Positions 38,391 to 46,488 are shown, counted from the stretch's first letter. The stretch is 64,000 bases of DNA from Mycobacterium kyorinense (GCF_002101735.1 NZ_LQPE01000127.1:1-64000); one strand, 5' to 3'. Made by a program: numbers and translations. Notes: generated by a model not told the origin, from the sequence alone.

Positions 38391-40090
38391 AACAACCTTT
38401 CCGGGATGTCGACGTGACGGCTGCGCAGCCATTCGCCCAAACCCTTGGCCTGCGGATCGAAGCGAGCCTGATAGGCCACGCCCTGGCCCAGGATGTCCTC
38501 GATGACGAAGTTCACCGCCCGCAGGTTGGGCAGCACGTGCCGGGTGACCGGCAGGTCGGCGGTCTCGGGCAACAGCTCGCGCAGCTTTTCGACGGTCAAC
38601 GTGTGAACCAGCCAGCGCCACTGCTCGTCGGTGCGCACCCAGACCCCGACGTTGGCCGAACCGCCCTTGTCACCGCTGCGCGCGCCCGCCACCACGCCCA
38701 GCGGCAACCGCCGAGTCGGGCCGGACGGTAACGGCTCGGGCAACGACGGGGTGTCGGCCGGTGCCAGCTCCAAAGTCTCGGTAGCACAAGGGATCTCGAC
38801 CCGGGTTCCGTCGTCGTGCACCGCGACGTGCGGCACCGACGCCGCGTCGACGTAGCCGGGCGTGAACACGCCGTACACCTGGCCCTCGCCCGGCGGGGCC
38901 GTGACGGTGAAGCCGGGATAGCTCGCCAACGCGAGTTCGACTGCGGCCGACGAGAATTGGCGGCCGACATTGGCCGGATCGGGATCGCGGACCACGCAAC
39001 GCAGCAGCGCGCTGGCCGCCTCCTCGGTGTCGGCGTTGGGGTGGTCGGTGCGAGCCAGCGTCCACTCCAGCTCGGCGGGCTTGGCGGTCAGGCTGGACTC
39101 CAGCTGCCGTCGCACCAGTTCGGCCTTAGCCTCGATGTCCAAGCCGGTCAGCACGAACGTCATCGCGTTGCGGAAACCGCCGATGCTGTTCAGCGACACC
39201 TTGTACGTCGGCGGCGGCGGTTCACCGACCACCCCGCTGATCCGCACCCGATCGGGGCCGTCAGCAGACAATTCGGCGCTGTCCATCCGCGCGGTGACAT
39301 CGGGATTGGCGTAGCGGGCGCCGGTGATCTCGTAGAGCAGTTGCGCGGTGACCGTGTCGACGCTGACCAGCCCGCCGGTGCCGGGGTGCTTGGTGATCAC
39401 CGACGAGCCGTCGGCGTGGATCTCGGCCAGGGGGAACCCGGCGTAGAGCAATTGTGGGATCGCTGGAACTTCTACAAAGAACGAGTAGTTGCCGCCGGTG
39501 GCCTGCACGCCGCATTCGATGACGTGGCCGGCGACCACCGCCCCGGCCAGCCGGTCGTAGTCGGCGCGGTCCCAGCCGAAGTGCGCGGCCGCCGGCCCGA
39601 CGATCACCGACGCGTCGGTCACCCGCCCGGTGACGACGACGTCGGCGCCGGCGTTGAGACAATCCACGATGCCCCAGGCGCCCAGGTAGGCGTTGGCGGT
39701 CAGCGGGCTGCCGAGCCCCAGCTCCTCGGCGCGCGACGACAGGTCGTCGCCTTCGACATGAGCCACCCGCGCCGGGACGCCCAGCCGCTCGGCCAGCGCC
39801 CGCACCGCGTCGGCCAGCCCCGCCGGGTTCAGGCCCCCGGCGTTGGCCACGATCCGCACACCGCGGTCGTGGGCTAGGCCCAGACACTCCTCGAGCTGGG
39901 TCAGAAACGTCTTGGCGTAGCCGCGCTCGGGGTGCTTCATCTTGTCGCGGCCCAGGATGAGCATGGTGAGTTCGGCCAGGTAGTCGCCGGTGACGTAGTC
40001 CAGCTCGCCGCCGGTGAGCATCTCGCGCATCGCCGAGAGCCGGTCGCCGTAGAACCCCGAGCAGTTCCCGATCCGAACCGCAGATGTCAT
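38387..40090 (-). CDS. DUF1446 / AtuA-like protein, first gene of the acc/fadE operon
   Basis: This 567-residue protein belongs to the DUF1446 family, named after AtuA of acyclic terpene utilisation. Segments are [21 protein letters not shown] (in part) at the N-terminus, [40 protein letters not shown] (~residue 207), and a C-terminal domain with [17 protein letters not shown] (~465). The last motif marks a small domain sometimes encoded separately. Biochemical function is unproven. Its place at the head of a carboxylase/dehydrogenase operon is the same as in Atu clusters. ATG 40090 is preferred to 40102 because a near-palindrome lies at 40108-40123. Confidence 0.88.
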   Translation of the reverse strand: MTSAVRIGNCSGFYGDRLSAMREMLTGGELDYVTGDYLAELTMLILGRDKMKHPERGYAKTFLTQLEECLGLAHDRGVRIVANAGGLNPAGLADAVRALAERLGVPARVAHVEGDDLSSRAEELGLGSPLTANAYLGAWGIVDCLNAGADVVVTGRVTDASVIVGPAAAHFGWDRADYDRLAGAVVAGHVIECGVQATGGNYSFFVEVPAIPQLLYAGFPLAEIHADGSSVITKHPGTGGLVSVDTVTAQLLYEITGARYANPDVTARMDSAELSADGPDRVRISGVVGEPPPPTYKVSLNSIGGFRNAMTFVLTGLDIEAKAELVRRQLESSLTAKPAELEWTLARTDHPNADTEEAASALLRCVVRDPDPANVGRQFSSAAVELALASYPGFTVTAPPGEGQVYGVFTPGYVDAASVPHVAVHDDGTRVEIPCATETLELAPADTPSLPEPLPSGPTRRLPLGVVAGARSGDKGGSANVGVWVRTDEQWRWLVHTLTVEKLRELLPETADLPVTRHVLPNLRAVNFVIEDILGQGVAYQARFDPQAKGLGEWLRSRHVDIPERLL

Positions 40091-40107
40091 CCCAAACCCC
40101 ATCCGTC

Positions 40108-40123
40108 AACCAACCGGTAGGTT
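40108..40123. promoter_or_regulatory. Near-palindrome upstream of the DUF1446-acc operon
   Basis: AACCAACCGGTAGGTT is symmetrical around ACCGGT with two mismatching positions. It lies 18 bases upstream of the first start codon of the operon, a typical repressor site. No regulator gene is adjacent. Confidence 0.4.
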
Positions 40124-40289
40124 AGCGGGTACCGCCGGTAGCGCGTCAAGATGTGCCAGCCTGCACACATCAATGCTGTCAGCGCGGCGGCCATTTTGTA
40201 ACCGCCGCTGGCCACCGGGTATCCTCAGAGCAACCCTGTCGCCGCTGGTACCTGCGCGGCAACCACCCTCGTCAAGGAGAAGCTCGATC

Positions 40290-40463
40290 ATGGCTGTGCC
40301 CAAGCGCAGGATGTCGCGCGCGAACACCCGTAGCCGGCGCGCGCAGTGGAAGGCCGAGAAGCCCGAACTCGTGGGCGTGACGGTGGCCGGTCAGCGGCAC
40401 AAGGTGCCGCGTCGGCTGCTCAAGGCGGCCCGCCTCGGTCTCATTGATTTCGACCGCCGCTAA
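40290..40463 (+). CDS. rpmF: 50S ribosomal protein L32
   Basis: This 57-residue basic protein begins [20 protein letters not shown] and ends in LIDFDRR, a typical L32. It has no CxxC pairs, so it is the zinc-independent form. AAGGAGA sits about ten bases before the ATG. It stands between the divergent DUF1446 operon and mprA, as in M. tuberculosis. The 166 bases upstream hold a GCGGCGG/CCGCCGC inverted repeat near 40183-40206 but no clear regulatory box. Confidence 0.95.
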   Translation: MAVPKRRMSRANTRSRRAQWKAEKPELVGVTVAGQRHKVPRRLLKAARLGLIDFDRR

Positions 40464-40482
40464 CCCAACCCGGCGGCGCGTC

Positions 40483-40501
40483 TCTTAGGTCGCTCTCAGC
40501 C
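40483..40501. promoter_or_regulatory. MprA-like direct repeat upstream of mprA
   Basis: TCTTAGGT (40483-40490) and TCTCAGCC (40494-40501) are direct repeats with an 11-base period. MprA is known to bind loosely conserved 8-bp direct repeats of this kind and to control its own operon. The same arrangement recurs before pepD. Confidence 0.65.
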
Positions 40502-40516
40502 GGCTGGATGACACTG

Positions 40517-41209
40517 GTGGCCGTGCGAATCCTTGTCGTCGACGACGACCGCGCGGTCCGCGAGTCGCTGCGCCGGTCATTGTCGTTCAACGGCTACTCG
40601 GTGGCGTTGGCCGAGGACGGCGTCAAAGCCCTCGAGGTCATCACCAAGGACCGGCCCGACGCCCTGGTGCTGGACGTCATGATGCCTCGGCTGGACGGCC
40701 TGGAAGTGTGCCGCCAACTGCGCAGCACCGGCGACGACCTCCCGATCCTGGTGCTGACCGCCCGCGATGCGATCTCGGAGCGGGTCGCCGGCCTGGACGC
40801 CGGCGCCGACGACTACCTGCCCAAGCCGTTTGCCCTCGAAGAGCTGCTGGCCCGGCTGCGCGCGCTCTTGCGCCGTACCCAGCCCGACGACTCCGTCGAC
40901 TCGGCGCCTCTGACGTTCTCCGACCTCACCCTCGACCCGGTAACCCGTGAGGTCACCCGCGGGCAACGCGAAATCAGCCTGACCCGCACCGAATTCGCTC
41001 TGCTGGAAATGCTGATCTCCAATCCGCGGCGCGTGCTGACCCGCAGCCGCATTCTCGAGGAGGTGTGGGGATTCGACTTCCCGACCTCGGGCAATGCGCT
41101 GGAGGTATACATCGGATATCTGCGCCGCAAGACCGAAGCCGATGGTGAGCCGCGGCTGATCCACACCGTCCGTGGGGTAGGTTACGTGCTCCGCGAAACA
41201 CCTCCCTGA
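40517..41209 (+). CDS. mprA: Two-component response regulator MprA
   Basis: This 230-residue OmpR-type regulator responds to envelope stress and persistence signals. The receiver domain has [10 protein letters not shown] (acidic pocket), the phospho-acceptor Asp in [12 protein letters not shown] (~residue 48), Thr in LVLTARD, and KPF. The winged-helix domain has [13 protein letters not shown] and [25 protein letters not shown] (in part). GTG 40517 gives exactly the length I recall for M. tuberculosis MprA; ATG 40508 is an alternative. The TGA overlaps the mprB ATG by one base. A direct repeat upstream suggests autoregulation. Confidence 0.95.
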   Translation: MAVRILVVDDDRAVRESLRRSLSFNGYSVALAEDGVKALEVITKDRPDALVLDVMMPRLDGLEVCRQLRSTGDDLPILVLTARDAISERVAGLDAGADDYLPKPFALEELLARLRALLRRTQPDDSVDSAPLTFSDLTLDPVTREVTRGQREISLTRTEFALLEMLISNPRRVLTRSRILEEVWGFDFPTSGNALEVYIGYLRRKTEADGEPRLIHTVRGVGYVLRETPP

Positions 41210-42699
41210 TGCTTCGATTCGCCCGGCGACGCGCACCGCTGCGGACCACCACCTCGTTGTCGTTGCGGTGGCGGGTGATGCTGCTGGCGATGTCGATGGT
41301 GGCGATGGTCGTCGTGCTCATGGCGGTCGCCGTGTACGCAGTGATCTCCGCGGCGCTGTACAAGGACATCGACAACCAGCTGCAGAGCCGGGCGCAGCTG
41401 CTGATCGCCAGCGGATCGCTGGCGGCCGACCCGGGCAAAGCCATTGAGGGCACGGCCTATTCGGACGTCAATGCGATGCTGGTCAACCCCGGTCGCTATG
41501 TGTTCACCGCCAACCAGACGGGCCAGGCGCTGCCGGTCGGCCCGCCGGAGAAAGCGGTCATCCGCGGAGAGCTGCTCATGTCGCGGCGCACCGCCGTCGA
41601 CCAGCGCGTGCTGGCCATTCACCTGCCCAACGGCAGCTCCCTGCTGATCTCCAAGAGCCTGGCTCCCACCGACGCGGTGATGACGAAGCTGCGCTGGGTG
41701 CTGTTGATCGTCGGCGGGGTCGGCGTCGCGGTGGCCGCCGTGGCGGGAGGGATGGTCACTCGTGCCGGGCTGCGGCCGGTCGCTCAGCTCACCGAGGCGG
41801 CTGAGCGTGTGGCGCGCACCGACGACCTGCGCCCCATCCCGGTGTTCGGCAGCGACGAACTGGCCCGGCTCACCGAGGCGTTCAACCTGATGTTGCGCGC
41901 GTTGGCCGAGTCGCGGGAACGTCAGGCCCGGCTGGTCACCGACGCCGGCCACGAGCTGCGCACCCCGCTGACGTCGCTGCGCACCAACGTCGAACTGTTG
42001 ATGGCGTCGATGGCGCCCGGCGCGCCGCGGCTGCCGGAACAGGAGATGGTCGATCTGCGTGCCGACGTGATCGCTCAGATCGAGGAATTGTCCACGCTCG
42101 TCGGCGATTTGGTGGATCTCACCCGCGGCGACGTCGGCGAGATTGTGCATGAGCCGGTCGACATGGGCGAGGTCATCGACCGCTGCCTGGAGCGGGTGCG
42201 ACGGCGTCGCAACGACGTCGACTTCGACGTGCAGGTGATCCCGTGGCAGGTTTACGGCGATGCCGCGGGCCTGTCGCGGGCGGTGCTGAACCTGCTGGAC
42301 AACGCAGCCAAGTGGAGTCCGTCGGGCGGGCGGATCGGCGTGCGATTGACCCAGCTCGACCCGTCGCACGCCGAGCTGGTGGTCTCCGACCACGGCCCGG
42401 GCATCCCACCGCACGAGCGCCACCTAGTGTTCGAACGGTTCTTCCGGTCGGCGTCGGCGCGGGCGATGCCCGGCTCGGGCCTGGGGCTGGCGATCGTCAA
42501 GCAGGTGGTGCTCAAACACGGTGGTGCGCTGCGCATCGAGGACACCGTGCCGGGCGGCCAGCCACCGGGGACGTCGGTGTACGTATTGTTGCCCGGGCGG
42601 CCGCTGCCGGTGGCTCCGCATCCGGAGCCCGCCGCCGAAACCGGGGGAAACTCTCGAGGATCGGCGAACGTTATCTCAGTCGATTCTCAGTCCACGTAG
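41209..42699 (+). CDS. mprB: Sensor histidine kinase MprB
   Basis: This 496-residue kinase has a first membrane segment VMLLAMSMVAMVVVLMAVAVYA (in part, ~residues 23-46), an extracytoplasmic domain to about 160, and a second segment VLLIVGGVGVAVAAVAGGMV. HAMP follows, then the H-box TDAGHELRTPLTSLRTN with the phosphorylated His, the N-box LLDNAAKWSP, and the G-boxes SDHGPGIPP and GSGLGLAIVKQ. Signal: misfolded or damaged extracytoplasmic protein and detergent stress, in relatives. The last codons contain the direct repeats that precede pepD. Confidence 0.95.
   Translation: MLRFARRRAPLRTTTSLSLRWRVMLLAMSMVAMVVVLMAVAVYAVISAALYKDIDNQLQSRAQLLIASGSLAADPGKAIEGTAYSDVNAMLVNPGRYVFTANQTGQALPVGPPEKAVIRGELLMSRRTAVDQRVLAIHLPNGSSLLISKSLAPTDAVMTKLRWVLLIVGGVGVAVAAVAGGMVTRAGLRPVAQLTEAAERVARTDDLRPIPVFGSDELARLTEAFNLMLRALAESRERQARLVTDAGHELRTPLTSLRTNVELLMASMAPGAPRLPEQEMVDLRADVIAQIEELSTLVGDLVDLTRGDVGEIVHEPVDMGEVIDRCLERVRRRRNDVDFDVQVIPWQVYGDAAGLSRAVLNLLDNAAKWSPSGGRIGVRLTQLDPSHAELVVSDHGPGIPPHERHLVFERFFRSASARAMPGSGLGLAIVKQVVLKHGGALRIEDTVPGGQPPGTSVYVLLPGRPLPVAPHPEPAAETGGNSRGSANVISVDSQST
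42674..42692. promoter_or_regulatory. MprA-like direct repeat upstream of pepD
   Basis: TCTCAGTC occurs twice (42674-42681 and 42685-42692), again with an 11-base period, inside the 3' end of mprB. Directly upstream a GGAAAC (42646-42651) and CGTT (42669-42672) with 17 bases between resemble a SigE/SigH-type promoter. Together they fit stress-induced control of pepD by MprA and an ECF sigma factor. Confidence 0.7.
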
Positions 42700-42762
42700 G
42701 CAAGGTAGTTGCAGTTACTGTTGAGTCCGACCGCGACACGTAGAGGAAGAGCGACCTAGCGC

Positions 42763-44112
42763 ATGACGAATCACCCGAGGTATTCGCCACCGCCGCAGCC
42801 TGGATACCGTCCAGCGTCCGATCAGGCTGCGATGCCGGCCTATTCCGGTCAGGGCCAGCAGCAAACGTATTCCCAGTACGACTGGCGCTACGCGCAACAG
42901 CAGGCATACCGGCAGCCGTTCGCACCCTTCGGCGCCGGCCAACCGACCCCCGGCGCCACCCAGCCTCCGCTTTCCTCTCCCGAAAAGCGTTCTCGCACAG
43001 GGCTTTTGACGGTCGGGGCGTTGGCCATTGCGGTGGTGTCGGCCGGTATCGGCGGGGCGGCTGCGTCGGTGGTCGAGCACAGCGCGCGCCCGGCCGGTTC
43101 GATCATCGGCTCCAGGATTCCGGGCGGGCCGGCACCGAGCATGCCTGCCGCCAACGTGCCGAGCGGCAGCGTCGAGCAGGTGGCCGCCAAGGTGGTTCCC
43201 AGCGTGGTCATGCTGGAGACCGATCTGGGTCGTCAGTCCGAAGAGGGATCGGGCATCATCTTGTCGCCCGAGGGGCTGATCCTGACCAACAACCACGTCG
43301 TCGCAGCCGCCGCCAAGGCCGGACGCGACAACGCGCCCCCCGACGGGGGACCGAAAACCACCGTGACGTTCTCCGACGGGCGCACCGCTCCGTTCAGCGT
43401 GGTCGGCGCCGATCCGACCACCGACATCGCGGTGGTCCGGGTGCAGGGCGTTTCGGGTTTATCGCCGATCACGCTCGGCTCGTCGGCGAACCTGGTGGTC
43501 GGTCAGCCGGTGATCGCCGTCGGGTCACCACTCGGGCTGGAGGGGACCGTGACCACCGGGATCGTCAGCGCGCTCAACCGGCCGGTGTCGACCACCGGGG
43601 ACACCGGCAACCAGAACACCGTGCTCGACGCGATCCAGACCGACGCGGCGATCAACCCGGGCAACTCCGGCGGCGCGCTGACCAACATGAACGGTGAGCT
43701 GATCGGCGTCAACTCGGCGATCGCCACGCTCGGCGGCGACTCCACCGACAGCCAGAGCGGTTCGATCGGACTGGGCTTCGCGATCCCGATCGACCAGGCC
43801 AAGCGCATTGCCGACGAGCTGATCAGCACCGGCACGGCCTCGCACGCCTCGCTAGGCGTCCAGGTCACCAGCGACAAGAGCGCGCACGGCGCCAAAGTCG
43901 TCCAGGTGGTGCCGAACGGCGCGGCCGCGGCCGCGGGGCTGCCCAGCGGAGTGGTGGTGACCAAGGTCAACGACCGCACGATCAACAGCGCCGACGGTCT
44001 GGTCGCCGCGGTGCGATCCAAGGCGCCCGGCGACAAGATCACGCTGACTTATTTGGATCCGTCGGGTGATACGCGGACCGTGCAGGTCACGTTGGGTAAG
44101 GCGGACCAGTGA
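42763..44112 (+). CDS. pepD: HtrA-family serine protease PepD
   Basis: This 449-residue protein has a Pro/Gln/Tyr-rich cytosolic N-terminus (~1-75), one membrane segment (LLTVGALAIAVVSAGIGGAAA) and an extracytoplasmic trypsin-like protease domain. The catalytic triad is His in TNNHVV, Asp in TTDIAVVRV and Ser in NPGNSGGAL. The C-terminal PDZ domain (~355-440) has LGVQVTSD and AAGLPSGVVVTKVNDRTINSADGL. It degrades or refolds damaged envelope proteins and, with MprAB, forms a stress feedback loop. GTG/ATG of moaB2 overlaps its stop. Confidence 0.95.
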   Translation: MTNHPRYSPPPQPGYRPASDQAAMPAYSGQGQQQTYSQYDWRYAQQQAYRQPFAPFGAGQPTPGATQPPLSSPEKRSRTGLLTVGALAIAVVSAGIGGAAASVVEHSARPAGSIIGSRIPGGPAPSMPAANVPSGSVEQVAAKVVPSVVMLETDLGRQSEEGSGIILSPEGLILTNNHVVAAAAKAGRDNAPPDGGPKTTVTFSDGRTAPFSVVGADPTTDIAVVRVQGVSGLSPITLGSSANLVVGQPVIAVGSPLGLEGTVTTGIVSALNRPVSTTGDTGNQNTVLDAIQTDAAINPGNSGGALTNMNGELIGVNSAIATLGGDSTDSQSGSIGLGFAIPIDQAKRIADELISTGTASHASLGVQVTSDKSAHGAKVVQVVPNGAAAAAGLPSGVVVTKVNDRTINSADGLVAAVRSKAPGDKITLTYLDPSGDTRTVQVTLGKADQ

Positions 44113-44654
44113 TGAGAGTCGCCGGGACCCGGGCGGAGCACAGATATACGGTGGCAACCATGGAACAGCGTGCGGATTTGGTCGGCAGGGCACTCGTCGT
44201 CGTTGTCGACGATCGCACGGCGCACGGGGAAGAGGACCACAGCGGTCCGCTGGTCACCGAACTGCTCACCGAGGCCGGATTTTTGGTCGACGGTGTGGTG
44301 GTCGTCGCCGCCGACGAGGTGGAAATCCGCAACGCGCTGAACACCGCGGTGATCGGCGGGGTGGATCTGGTGGTGTCGGTCGGCGGAACCGGCGTGACGC
44401 CGCGCGACGTCACACCAGAAGCCACCCGCGACATTCTCGACCGCGAAATCCTCGGTATCGCCGAGGCATTGCGCGCGTCCGGATTGTCGGCCGGCATCAC
44501 CGAGGCCGGCTTGTCGCGCGGGTTGGCCGGCATCTCCGGAAGCACACTGGTGGTCAACCTAGCCGGCTCCCGCTATGCGGTGCGGGACGGAATGGCGACG
44601 CTGAATCCGCTGGCGGCCCAGATCATCGGTCAGCTCTCGAGCCTGGAGATATGA
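44109..44654 (+). CDS. moaB2: Molybdenum cofactor biosynthesis protein MoaB2 (MogA/MoaB fold)
   Basis: This 181-residue protein has the MPT-binding fold of MoaB/MogA: LVVVVDDRTAHGEEDHSGP, DLVVSVGGTGVTPRDVTPEATRDILDRE (in part) and LSRGLAGISGSTLVVNLAGS. The family adenylylates molybdopterin before molybdenum insertion; MoaB2 may also act elsewhere, since in M. tuberculosis it has been reported to bind SigE. GTG 44109 overlaps the pepD stop (GTGA) and gives the length I recall; a start at MEQRAD is possible. It is probably co-transcribed with pepD. Confidence 0.9.
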   Translation: MMRVAGTRAEHRYTVATMEQRADLVGRALVVVVDDRTAHGEEDHSGPLVTELLTEAGFLVDGVVVVAADEVEIRNALNTAVIGGVDLVVSVGGTGVTPRDVTPEATRDILDREILGIAEALRASGLSAGITEAGLSRGLAGISGSTLVVNLAGSRYAVRDGMATLNPLAAQIIGQLSSLEI

Positions 44655-44749
44655 GCGACCCCTTCGACCAGCCTGACGCGGAGGATTTGCGCGAGGCCGA
44701 CGAGCATGAGCAGTGGCTGACCGAGAACCAGCCGCCGCATCACATTTGA
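44651..44749 (+). CDS. Small acidic protein, translationally coupled to moaB2
   Basis: The ATG at 44651 overlaps the moaB2 TGA by four bases (ATGA), and the frame reads 32 residues (MSDPFDQPDAEDLREADEHE...) to TGA 44747-44749. The protein is strongly acidic, with high G/C at third positions like its neighbours. No family is recognised. The precise overlap is the main support; it could be an adaptor for MoaB2 or PepD, or chance. Confidence 0.5.
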   Translation: MSDPFDQPDAEDLREADEHEQWLTENQPPHHI

Positions 44750-44856
44750 ACCGATTGCCCGCAAACCCCACACGATCGACCGCCTATCGACATACGGTCT
44801 TTTTCGGGCGGCGTCGCGTCGCCCCGGCAAATTCCTGTGACGGGAGGATGGCTCGC

Positions 44857-45282
44857 GTGTTAAAGGGGTTCAGAGATTTTGTGATGCGCGGTGACGTGAT
44901 CACCGTGGCTGTCGGCCTGGTGGTGGCGTTGGCGTTTTCGAACCTGGTCAAGGCATTCACCGACAGTGTGATCAATCCGCTTGTCGCAGCTGTGCAGCCG
45001 GGTACCAAGTTCGGATTGGGTTGGCAGCTCGGCGATGCGGGCAACAAGGCGACATTCGTCGACATGGGCGCGTTCATCTCGGCGATCATCTACTTCATCG
45101 TCTTCATGGCGGTGGTGTACTTCCTGATCGTGCTGCCCTACCGGCACATCCAGAAACGTCGCGGCGTCACCGTGTTCGGCGAAGAGCCGGCCACCAAGGC
45201 CTGTCCCGCGTGCATGTCCGATATCCCTGAGGCCGCCAAGAAGTGCAAGTACTGCGCGAGTGACCAGCCGGCAGCTGCGTAG
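44857..45282 (+). CDS. mscL: MscL-family mechanosensitive channel with C-terminal zinc ribbon
   Basis: This 141-residue protein starts LKGFRDFVMRGDVITVAVGLVVALAFSNLVKAF (in part; amphipathic N-helix and TM1). The second TM is ISAIIYFIVFMAVVYFLIVLPY. MscL opens under membrane tension to release solutes. The tail carries CPACMSDIPEAAKKCKYC, a rubredoxin-like two-CxxC zinc ribbon absent from classical M. tuberculosis MscL, and TM1 lacks the classical LAVAVVIG sequence. It is therefore a divergent branch. GGGAGG directly abuts an ATG at 44848 but lies nine bases before GTG 44857, which is chosen as start. Confidence 0.85.
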   Translation: MLKGFRDFVMRGDVITVAVGLVVALAFSNLVKAFTDSVINPLVAAVQPGTKFGLGWQLGDAGNKATFVDMGAFISAIIYFIVFMAVVYFLIVLPYRHIQKRRGVTVFGEEPATKACPACMSDIPEAAKKCKYCASDQPAAA

Positions 45283-45326
45283 CGGCGATCGCAAGCGCGG
45301 CGAAGCCGGGCGCAGCGGGTCGCCGC
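45282..45326. repeat. Hairpin repeat after mscL (family 3, copy A)
   Basis: The arms GCGGCGA (45282-45288) and TCGCCGC (45320-45326) enclose the 26-base core at 45294-45319 (AGCGCGGCGAAGCCGGGCG...). The core recurs at 46456-46481 with one difference. It is located between the convergent mscL and SAF-domain genes. Confidence 0.75.
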
Positions 45327-45334
45327 GCAACGAC

Positions 45335-45982
45335 TCAGTGCAGAGTGAGCGTCACGCTCTGCACCAGCGCGGCACCGGCCAGTGCGTTCGCGGCGGCGGC
45401 CGGTAGCGCGACCAACACCACGCGGTCGTCGGACTGCGCCTTTTGTTGCGCCGAGACCAGCACGACGACGGCGTTGGTGGCCACGACCCGGGGATTGGCG
45501 TGCGCATCGGATTCGGTCGCGGCTACGACGTCGACGACATCGCCGGCGCGCACGAGGTCGGCCAACGCGGCGTCGGCCGGGTGTACCGGCACGATCCGCG
45601 CGTCACGGCCGGCCGCCGACTCGGCGAGCCGGCTGCCCAGCAGCCGCACGTCGGTGAGCACCTCGCCGCGTCGCGCCGGACCGGCCAAAGTCGAGCCGAC
45701 TACCACGCCCAGGTCGGATTGTGATCCGTCGGGAAGCGCTGGCGCCAAACGGTTTTCGAGCCGGACATCGTCGGAGGTCAACTGGACGCCGGGACCGAGG
45801 TCGCGGGCTGCCACCACGACCTGAGCGCGATCGCCGTCGGGATCGGATCGCAGCGCCGCGATTACGGCCAGTACGACCAGCCCGCCGGCCGCGACGCGGC
45901 GGGCCAACACCGTGCGTGTCCAGTCCGGGCGCAGCCACTGCGAGATACGGGTTGGCAGTGACGGATTCAGCGACTCCCGCAT
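45335..45982 (-). CDS. SAF-domain protein (CpaB/RcpC-like), downstream of ruc
   Basis: This 215-residue protein has one N-terminal membrane segment (VAAGGLVVLAVIAALR, ~residues 30-45). A SAF domain follows (VVVAARDLGPGVQLTSDDVRLE, then GEVLTDVRLLG), and then a RcpC/CpaB-like domain (RIVPVHPADAALADLVRAGDVVDVVA in part). CpaB proteins belong to Flp-pilus assembly, but no other tad/flp gene is present. It corresponds to Rv0990c and follows ruc on the same strand after 61 bases, so the upstream CIRCE element probably controls both. Confidence 0.75.
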   Translation of the reverse strand: MRESLNPSLPTRISQWLRPDWTRTVLARRVAAGGLVVLAVIAALRSDPDGDRAQVVVAARDLGPGVQLTSDDVRLENRLAPALPDGSQSDLGVVVGSTLAGPARRGEVLTDVRLLGSRLAESAAGRDARIVPVHPADAALADLVRAGDVVDVVAATESDAHANPRVVATNAVVVLVSAQQKAQSDDRVVLVALPAAAANALAGAALVQSVTLTLH

Positions 45983-46043
45983 GCCGTCACGCTAGGCGCG
46001 GCCCGGCGTGAGGCGTGGCCGACGGAGAAACGCCTGTGGATAA

Positions 46044-46358
46044 CTAGCTGGCCGCGGCGGCCGCCGGCGCGGGGCTCGACGTGCTCGACTTCTCGGCCGA
46101 GCTCGAGCTCTTACCCGAACTCGACGATTCGCTCGAAGACGAACCGTTCTTGGCATGGCCGTTGGTCGCGCTCTTGGCCGATTCACGGCTGTCCGTGCGG
46201 TAGAAACCGCTGCCTTTGAACACCACGCCGACGGAATTGAACAGTTTGCGCAGCCGACCGGAGCACTGCTGGCAGGTGGTCAGCGCATCGTCGGTGAAGG
46301 CCTGCACGACGTCGAAGCGGTGGCCGCAATCGGTGCACGCATAGCTGTAAGTCGGCAC
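46044..46358 (-). CDS. ruc: FmdB-type zinc-ribbon protein, Ruc redox-regulated chaperone
   Basis: This 104-residue protein has an N-terminal zinc ribbon (YACTDCGHRFD...CQQCSGRLRKLF), GVVFKGSGFYRTD, and a disordered Ser/Ala/Lys tail (residues ~65-104). The M. tuberculosis counterpart Rv0991c has been described as Ruc, a chaperone activated by oxidation of the zinc-binding cysteines and working with DnaK. All four cysteines are kept. A CIRCE element 28 bases upstream of the ATG (46356-46358) predicts HrcA repression and heat induction, in line with that role. Confidence 0.88.
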   Translation of the reverse strand: MPTYSYACTDCGHRFDVVQAFTDDALTTCQQCSGRLRKLFNSVGVVFKGSGFYRTDSRESAKSATNGHAKNGSSSSESSSSGKSSSSAEKSSTSSPAPAAAAAS

Positions 46359-46385
46359 TGAAACCTCCGGGTATGTCCAGCTTCG

Positions 46386-46412
46386 TTAGCACTCTACCGT
46401 CTGCAGTGCTAA
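46386..46412. promoter_or_regulatory. CIRCE element (HrcA operator) upstream of ruc
   Basis: TTAGCACTC (46386-46394), nine bases, then CAGTGCTAA (46404-46412). The CIRCE consensus is TTAGCACTC-N9-GAGTGCTAA; only one position differs. Confidence 0.9.
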
Positions 46413-46443
46413 ACCGCTATGTGGCCTGGCTCATTCCCGGGTC

Positions 46444-46488
46444 GTGACGGTCGCCAGCGCGGCGGAGCCGGGCGCAGCGGGCCGTCAC
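46444..46488. repeat. Hairpin repeat (family 3, copy B)
   Basis: The arms GTGACGG (46444-46450) and CCGTCAC (46482-46488) enclose the same 26-base core (46456-46481) as at 45294-45319, with one substitution. The right arm contains the stop codon of the folate cycloligase gene, so it lies at the 3' end of that transcript. Confidence 0.75.

Noticed and set aside
45335..45982. Flp/tad pilus locus suggested by the CpaB-like SAF protein
   Set aside because: No other tad, flp or prepilin peptidase gene is present in the window, and the gene belongs with ruc.
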